NCBI GenBank assembly: GCA_965200775.1
Contig: OZ241383.1
Location: forward strand, 2,728,001-2,792,000
Length of the DNA stretch: 64,000 nt
Source: Poriferisocius sp965200775
Lineage (GTDB): Bacteria > Actinomycetota > Acidimicrobiia > Acidimicrobiales > Bin134
Reading direction: 5' to 3'
Shown here: one piece after another, positions 48,836-57,311 of the stretch
How the letters are laid out: each line of letters opens with the position of its first letter
Position numbering within the stretch: the stretch's first letter is position 1
Notes under the pieces: generated by a model
What the model saw: only the letters and a program-made list of their open reading frames with translations
The model's database searches: none
Told to the model about the DNA's origin: nothing
Position numbers and translations under genes: made by a program

Positions 48836-50374
48836 GTGGTTGACGAGGCCCCGCTGAGGTTTGAGGTTGATGGACGGGTGGTGGAAGTGGCCGATGACGG
48901 GGCAAGCCTCATGGAGGTGTTACGCGACCGGCTGGGCATCCGATCGGTGAAGGATGGCTGTAGCCCGCAGGGGCAGTGCGGATGCTGCACGGTGTGGGTG
49001 GATGGACGCCCCCGGGTGTCGTGTGTGACCCCGGCTCGCAGGGTTGCCGGGCGCACGGTCACAACCCTGACAGGGTTGCCGGGCGAAGTCCGTTCTTCCT
49101 GGGGCGATGCGTTCTGCGCGGCCGGGGCCAGCCAGTGCGGCTTCTGCACGCCGGGGATCATCATGCGCCTGGCCGCTCGTTCCGACGCCGGGCGCGACCG
49201 TTCATCATGCACCAATGCGCTGGCCGCTCACCTATGCCGGTGTACCGGGTGGCAGACCATCCTCGAAGCGTGGGACCACTACGGCTCTGGTGTCGGTCGC
49301 CGGGACTGGGCCGCAGCCGCTCGCCGGGCCGAGCTTGAGGGCGGTGTACCCCAGCAGGTGGCCGCTGCCGTAGCCCTGGGGGAAGGGGGGTTTGCCGACG
49401 ACACTGCGCCCGACGAAGCGTTGGTGGCGCTGCTCGACGGAAAAGGGGGATGGGCTGTGGGGGAGACGGTGGCCGAGGCTCGGGCCGTGGCCGGCAAGGT
49501 GCAGGGCCGGAGGACCCCGGTAGAGGCTCCCATGCCCCTGGAGTTCCCCGACGGGGATTGGGCGGTGCGGCTGCGAACTTCCTGGGTGGAGCCCGGCTAC
49601 CTGGAAACCGACGCCTCCTGGTGCTCTCCCGGCGGTGAGCCTGCGTCCCCCCTGGCCAACGGGGGAGCGTTCGGAGGCAAGATCGACTCGCCACTGCCCG
49701 GCGAGGCCCGCCGTCTGGCCGACCAACACGGTCGCGCCGTCCGGGTGCTGTGGTCCCGGGAGGACACCGTTCGATACGGCCCCAAACGTCCCCCCGTGGC
49801 CATTGGAATCAACCACGATGGCGGCGGAGTGGTCCGGGTGGCCCGCACGTCGGGTATAGCGGCCGCCATTGCGAAGGCTGCTCCCCGGCTCGAGGTGACC
49901 GAAGTAGAGATACCCGGCCCTCCCACCTCGGCGGCCATCCGGGGGGCCGGCTGGGTGGAAGCGGTGGTGGCGCTCAGCGCGCTTGATGATCACCCCGGGG
50001 CTGTGGTCGCCTCGTCCGGGGGTTGGGCCCGGGCCGAATGGGTTGGAGGTGGGTTGCACATCAGGGTGCGGGCCGGTGACCCGCTGGACGAGGTAGTGCT
50101 GCGTTCCTACTGCATTGGGGCCGCTCACATGGCCTATAGCTGGGTGACCTCCGAGTCGTTGACCGTGGACCCCAACGGCGAGGTTCACGATCTCACCATT
50201 CGCTCGTTCGGCATTGTTCCCGCCTCCCGGATGCCGCCCGTGGTGGTGGAGATCGAGTCTTCCGATAACCCACCGGTGGGCTGCTCCGAAGCGGTGTTCG
50301 CCGCCGTGTCTGCGGCCACCTGGCGAGCGGTGGGCCACCTTCCCGATTGGCCCACCGGCCCACCGGAGCGTTAG
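48836..50374 (+). CDS. Fusion of a CoxS-type 2Fe-2S protein and a shortened molybdenum-hydroxylase-like domain
   Basis: 512 residues. Residues 1-160 are a complete small subunit of xanthine-dehydrogenase/CO-dehydrogenase type: CSPQGQCGCCTVWVDG (plant-type cluster) and CGFCTPGIIMRL with CRCTGW (second cluster). After a linker, residues 240-505 recall the large molybdopterin subunit: NGGAFGGKIDSPLPGEARRL, RAVRVLWSREDTVRYGPKR and SFGIVPASRMPPVV with GCSEAVFAAVSAA near the end. The central part and FAD subunit are missing, so catalysis is uncertain. Normally these are three proteins. Starts at GTG 48836. Confidence 0.8.
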   Translation: MVDEAPLRFEVDGRVVEVADDGASLMEVLRDRLGIRSVKDGCSPQGQCGCCTVWVDGRPRVSCVTPARRVAGRTVTTLTGLPGEVRSSWGDAFCAAGASQCGFCTPGIIMRLAARSDAGRDRSSCTNALAAHLCRCTGWQTILEAWDHYGSGVGRRDWAAAARRAELEGGVPQQVAAAVALGEGGFADDTAPDEALVALLDGKGGWAVGETVAEARAVAGKVQGRRTPVEAPMPLEFPDGDWAVRLRTSWVEPGYLETDASWCSPGGEPASPLANGGAFGGKIDSPLPGEARRLADQHGRAVRVLWSREDTVRYGPKRPPVAIGINHDGGGVVRVARTSGIAAAIAKAAPRLEVTEVEIPGPPTSAAIRGAGWVEAVVALSALDDHPGAVVASSGGWARAEWVGGGLHIRVRAGDPLDEVVLRSYCIGAAHMAYSWVTSESLTVDPNGEVHDLTIRSFGIVPASRMPPVVVEIESSDNPPVGCSEAVFAAVSAATWRAVGHLPDWPTGPPER

Positions 50375-50381
50375 CGGTCCG

Positions 50382-53084
50382 CTAGCTCGGCTCTTCGTAG
50401 AACAGCCGGGTCGTGACCTCCCGAACCGCTGCGGTGACCTCGTGGTAGTCGGCTCTCAGGTCCTTGCGGTCGGGGTAACCCAGCCGCCGAGCCAGAAGAA
50501 GTTCCTCGTGGTCGTCGTCGGGGAACCCGTCGGACGAGAGACCCGAGAGGTGGTAGCGGGCGTTGCGGAACCTCTGGCAGAAGCGATAACCCACATCCAG
50601 GGTGGCCCGGTCGCCCACTTCCAGCAGGTCGTGCTCCGACAGCCCAACCAGCACCGGAAGAGTGCGATTGCCTCTGATCGAGTCCCGCCCGAACCCGTAA
50701 CGAAGCTGCATGAGCTGCACGGTGAACTCAATGTCGCTGAGCCCGCCTGCCCCTAGCTTTACGTCCAGCGCCTTGCTGCCGGTTCCCAACCGCTCGACCT
50801 CGATCCTGCGCTTCATCGCTCTGATCTCGTCGGCCTCGGTCTCGCTGAAGTCGGACCGATAGCACCAACGGTCGGCCATGGCGATGAACTTCTCTCCCAG
50901 TTCGGGATCGCCGGCCACGAATCGCCGCTTGAGCAGGGCTTGACGCTCCCAGAGCTGGCCTCGCTCGTCGTAGTACCGCTGGTATCCCTCCAACGACCGG
51001 GCGAGTTGCCCGTTCTCGCCTTCCGGGCGCAAGCGGGCGTCTATCTCCCACGCCCGACCCTCCGCTGTCTGGGCACCGATCTGCTGGAGCAGCTCTCGGG
51101 CCGTCCTTGCCGCCGACCGGGCGTCGTCGGCGCTGGTCCCGTCGTACACGAAGATCACGTCCAGGTCGGAGGCATACGACAGGTCGAGGCCGCCGTACCG
51201 CCCCAACCCGATCACCGCAAACGGCACCTCCGGTGCCTGCGCCCCCAGAGCAGCAGCAATCGCAGCGTCGGCCACGTTCGACAGCTCCTCGGGAGCCTCG
51301 ATGATGGAGGCCAGACCCAGGATGTCGCGGGCTGCCACCCGCAACTGCTCGTGCTGGACGAACCGACGTAGCTCGGCCATCTCCATCCGGGTGTCGCCGT
51401 CGCAGGCCTCAACCGCCTGGCGGGCCTCATCCGCCAGATCCTCTCTGTGCCGGGCCGTGGCCAGCTCATCGGGATTCATCAGCAGCCGAGCGAACTCCGG
51501 GTGGTTGCGCAGCCACCCTCCGGCCACTCGGCTAGATCCCAGCAGCCGGGCGATGTCGCTGATGGCGATGGGGGAGTCGCGCAGCACCGGCAGGATGGTG
51601 CCGGTTCGGTACGAGCCGTCAAGCAGCCAAGCCAACCGGATCAGCCCGAGATCGGGGTCGGGCGTGGCGGCCAGCGCCGTCACCATGATGAGGAGAACCT
51701 GCTGCATCACGTTGGCCCGGCGACCGAGGTTCTCGATCAGGCGCTCGATGGTGGAAGCGGCTCGATCGGGGTCGGCGAAACCGAGCTGCTGGAGATGATC
51801 GGGGAGCAGCTCGCTGACCATGCCGGTTTCGTGCATCCGGTCGAGGGTTTGACGGTAGAAAATCCGCTGGTGAATCTCCCGGACCGATGCCTGGTGGCGG
51901 CGATGGGACTCTCGAAACGCATCCAGGCTTTCAAACCCCGAGGCTCGGGCCGCCCACTCCTGGTCGGCTTCGCCGGGCGGTAGCTCGTGGGTTTGGCGCT
52001 CGTCCCGTAACTGCAACCGGTGCTCCACGGTGCGGAGATGGATGTAAGCGGTGGTGAAATGCACCGCATCGGCCTGATCGATGTACTCGCCCCAGCTCAA
52101 CTGGCGCAGCGCGGTGAGGGTGTTGGGCGACCGGATGGTGGGATCTGTGCGGCCATGAACCATTTGGAGGAGCTGCACGCTGAACTCGATGTCCCGCAGC
52201 CCTCCCGGCCCCTTCTTGAGCTCCCGGTCACCCTTGAGCTTGGCCGATTCCTCCACCCGCAGCTTGAGCGCCCTGATGTGGGGCACGGTGTCGGCCTCCA
52301 GGTTCTCACCCCACACCCCCGGCTTGATGGCATCGAAGAAGGCGTTGCCCAGCTCGGGGTCGCCCGCCGACAGACGGGTCTTGATGTACGCCTGCCGTTC
52401 CCAGGGCACCGCCCACCGGTCGAAGTAGCTTCCGAACGCTTCCGGGGTCCGGGTCAGCGCCCCGGCTCCCCCCTCGGGCCTCAGCTCGATGTCCACCCGG
52501 TACACCTGCCCTTCCTTGGTGAACGAGGTGAGGATGTCCAGCACTTTTCGGGCTCGCCTGGCGGCGGCACCCGAGTTGCCCTCGTGAACGAACACGATGT
52601 CCACGTCGCTGGCGTAGTTCAGCTCACTTCCCCCCAGCTTGCCCATCCCGATGACGGCCAGGGGCGGACCGTCGTCGGCGATCTCCAGCGCTCGGGCGAA
52701 GCAGGCGTCGGCCAGCACGGAAAGCTCCCGGCCAACCGTGGCCAGGTCGGATTCGCCCATCAGGTCGCGCAGCGCAATTCGCAGGAGCTGGCCCCGTTTC
52801 CACCGCCTCAAGCCGTCGATGGCATCGGCATCATCGGGTGCGGTGAGTGCGATCTTCTCCACTGCGAACTCGTTTTGGGGGTCGAGCACACTGAAGAGGC
52901 TCGGATCTCGGCGTACCGCCGCGCTCATGCTGCGTGACGCCCCGGCCAGGACCGCTGCTGCTCGGGCATGGCGCTCGCTGGTGATGCCGAGGTCGTTGAT
53001 GAGGGATCGGGCGTCGTCGGGCCAGGGAGAGGAGGCGATCAGAAGCTCGATATCGTTGCGCTCGCTATCGGTGCCGGTATCCAT
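50382..53084 (-). CDS. glnE: Bifunctional glutamine synthetase adenylyltransferase/deadenylase
   Basis: 900 residues with two nucleotidyltransferase domains, each with a G-S/D-D/E-D motif: VIGMGKLGGSELNYASDVDIVFV in the first half and VIGLGRYGGLDLSYASDLDVIFV in the second. One half adds and the other removes AMP on the tyrosine of GlnA1. It lies next to glnA genes, as in all actinobacteria (glnA1-glnE-glnA2). Starts at ATG 53084, divergent from ridA. Confidence 0.96.
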   Translation of the reverse strand: MDTGTDSERNDIELLIASSPWPDDARSLINDLGITSERHARAAAVLAGASRSMSAAVRRDPSLFSVLDPQNEFAVEKIALTAPDDADAIDGLRRWKRGQLLRIALRDLMGESDLATVGRELSVLADACFARALEIADDGPPLAVIGMGKLGGSELNYASDVDIVFVHEGNSGAAARRARKVLDILTSFTKEGQVYRVDIELRPEGGAGALTRTPEAFGSYFDRWAVPWERQAYIKTRLSAGDPELGNAFFDAIKPGVWGENLEADTVPHIRALKLRVEESAKLKGDRELKKGPGGLRDIEFSVQLLQMVHGRTDPTIRSPNTLTALRQLSWGEYIDQADAVHFTTAYIHLRTVEHRLQLRDERQTHELPPGEADQEWAARASGFESLDAFRESHRRHQASVREIHQRIFYRQTLDRMHETGMVSELLPDHLQQLGFADPDRAASTIERLIENLGRRANVMQQVLLIMVTALAATPDPDLGLIRLAWLLDGSYRTGTILPVLRDSPIAISDIARLLGSSRVAGGWLRNHPEFARLLMNPDELATARHREDLADEARQAVEACDGDTRMEMAELRRFVQHEQLRVAARDILGLASIIEAPEELSNVADAAIAAALGAQAPEVPFAVIGLGRYGGLDLSYASDLDVIFVYDGTSADDARSAARTARELLQQIGAQTAEGRAWEIDARLRPEGENGQLARSLEGYQRYYDERGQLWERQALLKRRFVAGDPELGEKFIAMADRWCYRSDFSETEADEIRAMKRRIEVERLGTGSKALDVKLGAGGLSDIEFTVQLMQLRYGFGRDSIRGNRTLPVLVGLSEHDLLEVGDRATLDVGYRFCQRFRNARYHLSGLSSDGFPDDDHEELLLARRLGYPDRKDLRADYHEVTAAVREVTTRLFYEEPS

Positions 53085-53125
53085 GCTCCCCCCTGAAGTT
53101 GCCGGTTTACGTATGATCCCCGGAT

Positions 53126-53479
53126 ATGAGTACCCCGGTTGGTCCCTATTCTCCCATCGTTCGAGCCGGAAACCTCCTCATCTGCTCAGGCCAGATCGGG
53201 ATAGCCGACGGATCGCTGGTACCGGGTGGGTTGGTCGCCCAGTTCCGCCAGGCGGTGGCCAATGCAGAGGCAGTGCTGGCCACTGAGGGGGCCACCCTGG
53301 CCGACGTCGTCAAGACCACGGTGTTCCTCCTCAACATGGACGACTTCTCTGCGATGAACGAGGCCTACGTGGGGTGCTTTGGCGACTCCCGCCCTGCTCG
53401 TTCCGCAGTGGGTGTGGCCGCCCTACCTCTTGGCGCGCTGGTCGAGATCGAACCCTGGGCGTACTTTCCGGCCGACTAG
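53126..53479 (+). CDS. ridA: RidA family reactive-intermediate deaminase
   Basis: 117 residues. VGPYSPIVRAGNLLICSGQIG and the C-terminal RSAVGVAALPLGALVEIEPWAY are the RidA (YjgF) signature; the substrate-binding arginine is in RPARSAV. It hydrolyses enamine/imine by-products of PLP enzymes. It lies alone on the plus strand between glnE and the GlnR-like gene and overlaps the latter's end by four bases. Confidence 0.94.
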   Translation: MSTPVGPYSPIVRAGNLLICSGQIGIADGSLVPGGLVAQFRQAVANAEAVLATEGATLADVVKTTVFLLNMDDFSAMNEAYVGCFGDSRPARSAVGVAALPLGALVEIEPWAYFPAD

Positions 53480-54150
53480 CGCTCGTGGCGTGAGAGGCCG
53501 AAGCGGTAGCCCACCGATCGGACGGTGGTGATGAGACCGGCGTGCTCCTCCCCCAGCTTGGCCCGCAGCCTGCGGATGTGGACATCCACGGTGCGAGCCC
53601 CGCCGAAGTAGTCGTATCCCCACACCCGGCTGAGCAGCGTCTCCCTGGTGAACACCTTGCCCGGTGAGACGGTCAGGAACTTCAGAAGCTGGTACTCCAT
53701 GTAGGTAAGGTCGAGAGGCCGGCCGGCGATGGACGCCTGGTAGGTCTCCACGTTCACCACCAGCGGCCCGTAGGTGATGAGTTCGGGGCGCAGCGCGGTG
53801 CCCGAGCGCCACACCAGATGGACCAGCCGGGCCTCCAGCTCTCTCTGGTGGAACGGGGTGAGGCAGAAGTCGGCGTACAGGTCGTCGCGCATGTCCAGCT
53901 CGTCGAGATTGGTACCCGACACCAGAAGCAGCACCGGAAGGTCCAAACCCCGGCGGTGCAACGCCCGGCAAAAGCCGAACGCCTCCTCGGGGTTCTCATC
54001 CACCGCCACCACCGCGCCCAGCCATCGCCCCTCCGGTTCCTGGGCATCGCCGGTGGCCTTCCAGTTGTAGCCCCCCAAGTCGAGCGTGCGGGCCAGCTCG
54101 GGAGGGGGAGGGTCGGGAAACACGAGGAGCGGCTCACCCACCGCAATCAC
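53476..54150 (-). CDS. glnR: OmpR-family response regulator, GlnR-like nitrogen regulator
   Basis: 224 residues. The C-terminal winged helix is typical (ITYGPLVVNVETYQASIAGR; FTRETLLSRVWGYDYFGGAR; TVDVHIRRLRAKLGE). The N-terminal receiver is degenerate, with a probable aspartate in VVAVDENPEEAF, as in actinobacterial GlnR, which works without phosphorylation. Location beside glnA2, glnA1 and glnE supports control of nitrogen genes. It overlaps the glnA2 end by four bases. Confidence 0.75.
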   Translation of the reverse strand: MIAVGEPLLVFPDPPPPELARTLDLGGYNWKATGDAQEPEGRWLGAVVAVDENPEEAFGFCRALHRRGLDLPVLLLVSGTNLDELDMRDDLYADFCLTPFHQRELEARLVHLVWRSGTALRPELITYGPLVVNVETYQASIAGRPLDLTYMEYQLLKFLTVSPGKVFTRETLLSRVWGYDYFGGARTVDVHIRRLRAKLGEEHAGLITTVRSVGYRFGLSRHER

Positions 54151-55481
54151 CAGGTGTTCAGGTACCGGCGGAGTTCAAACGGGGTGACCTCTCGGCGGTA
54201 CTCGGCGAACTCGGCCCGCTTGTTACGAAGAAACCACTCGTGGATGTGCTCGCCGAGAACGTCGGCCATCAACGGCGATTCCTCCATCACATCCAACGCC
54301 TCCGAAAGCGACATGGGCAGCTCGTCGAACCCCATGGATCTGGCTTGGTCCCTGGTCATGGTGGACAGATCGGCGGCCGCCTCGGAGGGCAGTTCGTACC
54401 CCTCCCTCACCCCGGCCAGTCCGGCGGCCAGCACAGCCGAAAAGGCCAGGTAGGGATTGGCCGCCGAGTCCAGCGCCCGGAACTCCACCCTGGTGGACGA
54501 TTCCTTGCCCGGCTTCACCACCGGCACCCGCACCAGGGCCGAACGGTTGTTGCGGGCCCACGACACGAACGTGGGTGCCTCGTCGCCGGCCACCAACCGC
54601 TTGTAGCTGTTCACAAGCTGGTTGGTTACCGCGGCAATCTCCCGGGCATGACGCAGGAGTCCGGCAATGAACGCCTTGGCCGTATCCGACAGCCCGTAGT
54701 CGTCCCCGGCGTCGTGGAAGGCGTTGACGTCTTTCTCGAACAGCGACATGTGGGTGTGCATGCCCGACCCCTGCACCCCGTTGAGCGGCTTGGGCATGAA
54801 CGTGGCGTGTACGTCTCGATCGAGGGCCAGCTTGCGAACCACCAGCCGCAGCGTCATCACGTTGTCGGCCATGCTCAGCGCTTCGGTGTAGCGCAGGTCG
54901 ATCTCGTGCTGGCTGGGACTGTCCTCATGGAAGGAGTACTCCACCGGGATTCCCATGGCCTCCAGCATCCCTATGGTGCGTTTGCGCAGCGGGCTGGCCA
55001 CATCGGCGGTGGTCAGGTCGAAGTACGAAGCGTTGTCCAGCGGGACCAGGGGCTGGTCGGGGTCGCTGTGGCCGAAGTAGAAGAACTCCACCTCGGGAGC
55101 GGTGTAGAACGTGTAGCCCATGTCGGCGGCCATGGCCAGGCTGCGGCGCATGACCCAGCGAGGGTCGCCCTCGAAAGGCGTCCCATCGGGGTTGCGGATG
55201 TCACAGAAGATACGGCCTGAGGGTTCCTCGGGGTCGGCCCAGGGCAGCAACTCGAAGGTCGCGGCATCGGGCACGGCCAGCACGTCGCTCTCTTGAACCC
55301 TGGAGAATCCGTCTATGGCCGAACCGTCGAACTGAAGCCCCTCGTCGAAGGCGTCGGCCAGCTCCGCCGGAGAGATGGCCACCGACTTGAGCTGACCCAG
55401 CACATCGGTGAACCAGAGCCGGATGAGCCGCACGCCTCGCTCCTCCACGGTGCGAAGTACGTAGTCCTTCTGAGGTTCCAT
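54147..55481 (-). CDS. glnA2: Glutamine synthetase, GlnA2-like
   Basis: 444-residue type I glutamine synthetase of the short form that lacks the adenylylation tyrosine. Visible are LQFDGSAIDGFSRVQESD, the catalytic EYSFHEDSPSQHEIDLRY, the ATP-site MPKPLNGVQGSGMHTH and RVEFRALDSAANPYL. ATG 55481 is chosen (MEPQKDYVLRTVEERG); upstream codons are not conserved. It corresponds to mycobacterial glnA2 and is divergent from glnA1. Confidence 0.92.
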   Translation of the reverse strand: MEPQKDYVLRTVEERGVRLIRLWFTDVLGQLKSVAISPAELADAFDEGLQFDGSAIDGFSRVQESDVLAVPDAATFELLPWADPEEPSGRIFCDIRNPDGTPFEGDPRWVMRRSLAMAADMGYTFYTAPEVEFFYFGHSDPDQPLVPLDNASYFDLTTADVASPLRKRTIGMLEAMGIPVEYSFHEDSPSQHEIDLRYTEALSMADNVMTLRLVVRKLALDRDVHATFMPKPLNGVQGSGMHTHMSLFEKDVNAFHDAGDDYGLSDTAKAFIAGLLRHAREIAAVTNQLVNSYKRLVAGDEAPTFVSWARNNRSALVRVPVVKPGKESSTRVEFRALDSAANPYLAFSAVLAAGLAGVREGYELPSEAAADLSTMTRDQARSMGFDELPMSLSEALDVMEESPLMADVLGEHIHEWFLRNKRAEFAEYRREVTPFELRRYLNTW

Positions 55482-55647
55482 AAGACACCACCAGAGTGCC
55501 CGCTTGACGGTTGTTTCGGCCAGCCCCCAGCCGTGTTCACACACCGTTCACGATCGGCCAAACGTTCGGATGTTCCTCAAGATGATGAAATACGCCTGCT
55601 GAGCAGGCCGGACGAGCGCTCCAGCGAGGAATGGCCGAATTTGCGAG

Positions 55648-55788
55648 ATGGGCAGTTCCTTTACTCCCCAAGAGGAAGTGGCGCGGCTGCTGTGCGAGAA
55701 TGCCGACACGAAGAACTTGCGCTACTTCGCCCCCCTCGGGCGGCACTTTTGCTCCCTAGAGCATCTTTGCCCCGTTGAGCAGGAGTGA
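55648..55788 (+). CDS. Possible 46-residue protein upstream of glnA1
   Basis: The 334-bp gap between the two glutamine synthetase genes (55482-55815) holds one notable small frame: ATG 55648 to TGA 55788, MGSSFTPQEEVARLLCENAD and on to HFCSLEHLCPVEQE, with three cysteines. It ends 27 bp before glnA1. No clear ribosome site precedes it. It could be a real small protein, a leader peptide, or chance. Elsewhere in this gap I see GTTCAC repeats (about 55534-55550) that weakly recall GlnR half-sites, and nothing else. Confidence 0.35.
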   Translation: MGSSFTPQEEVARLLCENADTKNLRYFAPLGRHFCSLEHLCPVEQE

Positions 55789-55815
55789 GCGCACAAGACA
55801 AGGAGGAAAACCACT

Positions 55816-57240
55816 GTGGCAACGCCCCAAGATGTCATCGCCATGGCCGCCAACGACGGCGCAGAGTTCGTGGACATTCGGTTCACCGACGTTCCCGGTG
55901 TACAGCACCACTTCTCGCTTCCAATCCACGAGCTGACCGAATCGGTGTTCGAAGAGGGCCTTGGATTCGACGGCTCGTCGGTCAGTGGCTTTCAGACCAT
56001 TGACGCCTCCGACATGATCCTCATCCCCGATCCCGACTCGGCGTTCTACGACCCCTTCACCAAGCGCAAGACCCTCGTGCTGCTGAGCGACGTGAAGGAT
56101 CCGGTCACAGGAGAGATGTACGGCAAGGACCCCAGGGGCGTGGTGCGCCGTTCCCTGTCCTACCTGGCCAGCACCGGCATTGCCGACTCCGCGTTCTTCG
56201 GCCCGGAAGCCGAGTTCTTCATCTTCGACAGCGTGGCCTACCAGAACCAGCCCGACGTGTCCGGCTACCAGATCCGATCCGTTGAGGGCATCTTCGAGAG
56301 CGGCCGCCCCTCGGTTCACGGCGCGCCCAGCCCCGGCCATCGCATCCCCTACAAGGGCGGCTACTTCCCCCTGTCTCCGATGGACACCTTCCAGGACCTC
56401 CGCTCCGAGATGGTGGTGGCACTGGAGTCGGTGGGAATCCCCATCGAGGTCCAGCACCACGAGGTGGGCACGGCGGGTCAGGCCGAGATCGACATGGTGT
56501 TCGACGAGATGCTGGTAATGGCCGACAAGGTTCAGCTCTACAAGTACGTGGTGAAGAACGTGGCTCGCGAGCACGGTCGCACCGTGACGTTTATGCCGAA
56601 GCCCATCTACGGTGACAACGGCTCGGGGATGCACACCCACATTTCCCTGTGGAAGGACGGCCAGACGCTGATGTACGACGAGCGCGGCTATGCCGGGCTG
56701 TCCGACTTGGCCCTCTGGTTCATCGGCGGCCTGCTGGCCCACGCCCCTGCGGTGCTGGCTTTCGCTGCCCCCACAACCAATTCCTTCAAGCGGCTGGTGC
56801 CCGGCTACGAGGCCCCGGTGAACCTGGCCTACTCCCAGCGGAACCGCTCGGCTGCCATCCGCATCCCACTCATCTCCGACAATCCCAAGGCCAAGCGCCT
56901 GGAGTTCCGCTGCCCCGATCCCAGCGCCAACCCGTATCTGGCGTTCTCCGCCATGTTGATGGCCGGAATCGACGGCATCATGAACCAGACAGACCCGGGA
57001 AGTCCCCTGGACAAGAACATCTACGACCTGCCTCCCGAGGAAGCCGCCGGCATCGATACGGTTCCCGGCTCGCTGCACGCGGCGCTTGATGCTCTGGAGG
57101 CCGATCACGACTTCCTGCTGGCCGGCGATGTGTTCAACAACGCGCTGGTCGGTTCCTACCTGGAGGTCAAGCGGGAGGAGGCGGACACTGTGAGCCTGCG
57201 TCCCCATCCCATCGAGTACGAGATGTACTACTCGATCTGA
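55816..57240 (+). CDS. glnA: Glutamine synthetase type I (adenylylated form)
   Basis: 474 residues, the main ammonium-assimilating enzyme. Signatures: GLGFDGSSVSGFQTIDASD, the catalytic EVGTAGQAEIDMVFD, ATP-site MPKPIYGDNGSGMHTHIS, and the adenylylation tyrosine in DKNIYDLPPEE, the target of GlnE. The C-terminus RPHPIEYEMYYSI is the expected one. The GTG start has AAGGAGG about ten bases upstream. Confidence 0.97.
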   Translation: MATPQDVIAMAANDGAEFVDIRFTDVPGVQHHFSLPIHELTESVFEEGLGFDGSSVSGFQTIDASDMILIPDPDSAFYDPFTKRKTLVLLSDVKDPVTGEMYGKDPRGVVRRSLSYLASTGIADSAFFGPEAEFFIFDSVAYQNQPDVSGYQIRSVEGIFESGRPSVHGAPSPGHRIPYKGGYFPLSPMDTFQDLRSEMVVALESVGIPIEVQHHEVGTAGQAEIDMVFDEMLVMADKVQLYKYVVKNVAREHGRTVTFMPKPIYGDNGSGMHTHISLWKDGQTLMYDERGYAGLSDLALWFIGGLLAHAPAVLAFAAPTTNSFKRLVPGYEAPVNLAYSQRNRSAAIRIPLISDNPKAKRLEFRCPDPSANPYLAFSAMLMAGIDGIMNQTDPGSPLDKNIYDLPPEEAAGIDTVPGSLHAALDALEADHDFLLAGDVFNNALVGSYLEVKREEADTVSLRPHPIEYEMYYSI

Positions 57241-57311
57241 CCTGAACCACCAACCGACACTCCGCGATCCCAGCAGAGGTTGAGGCCCAAACGGCTGGCT
57301 AGCCTGTTTTC

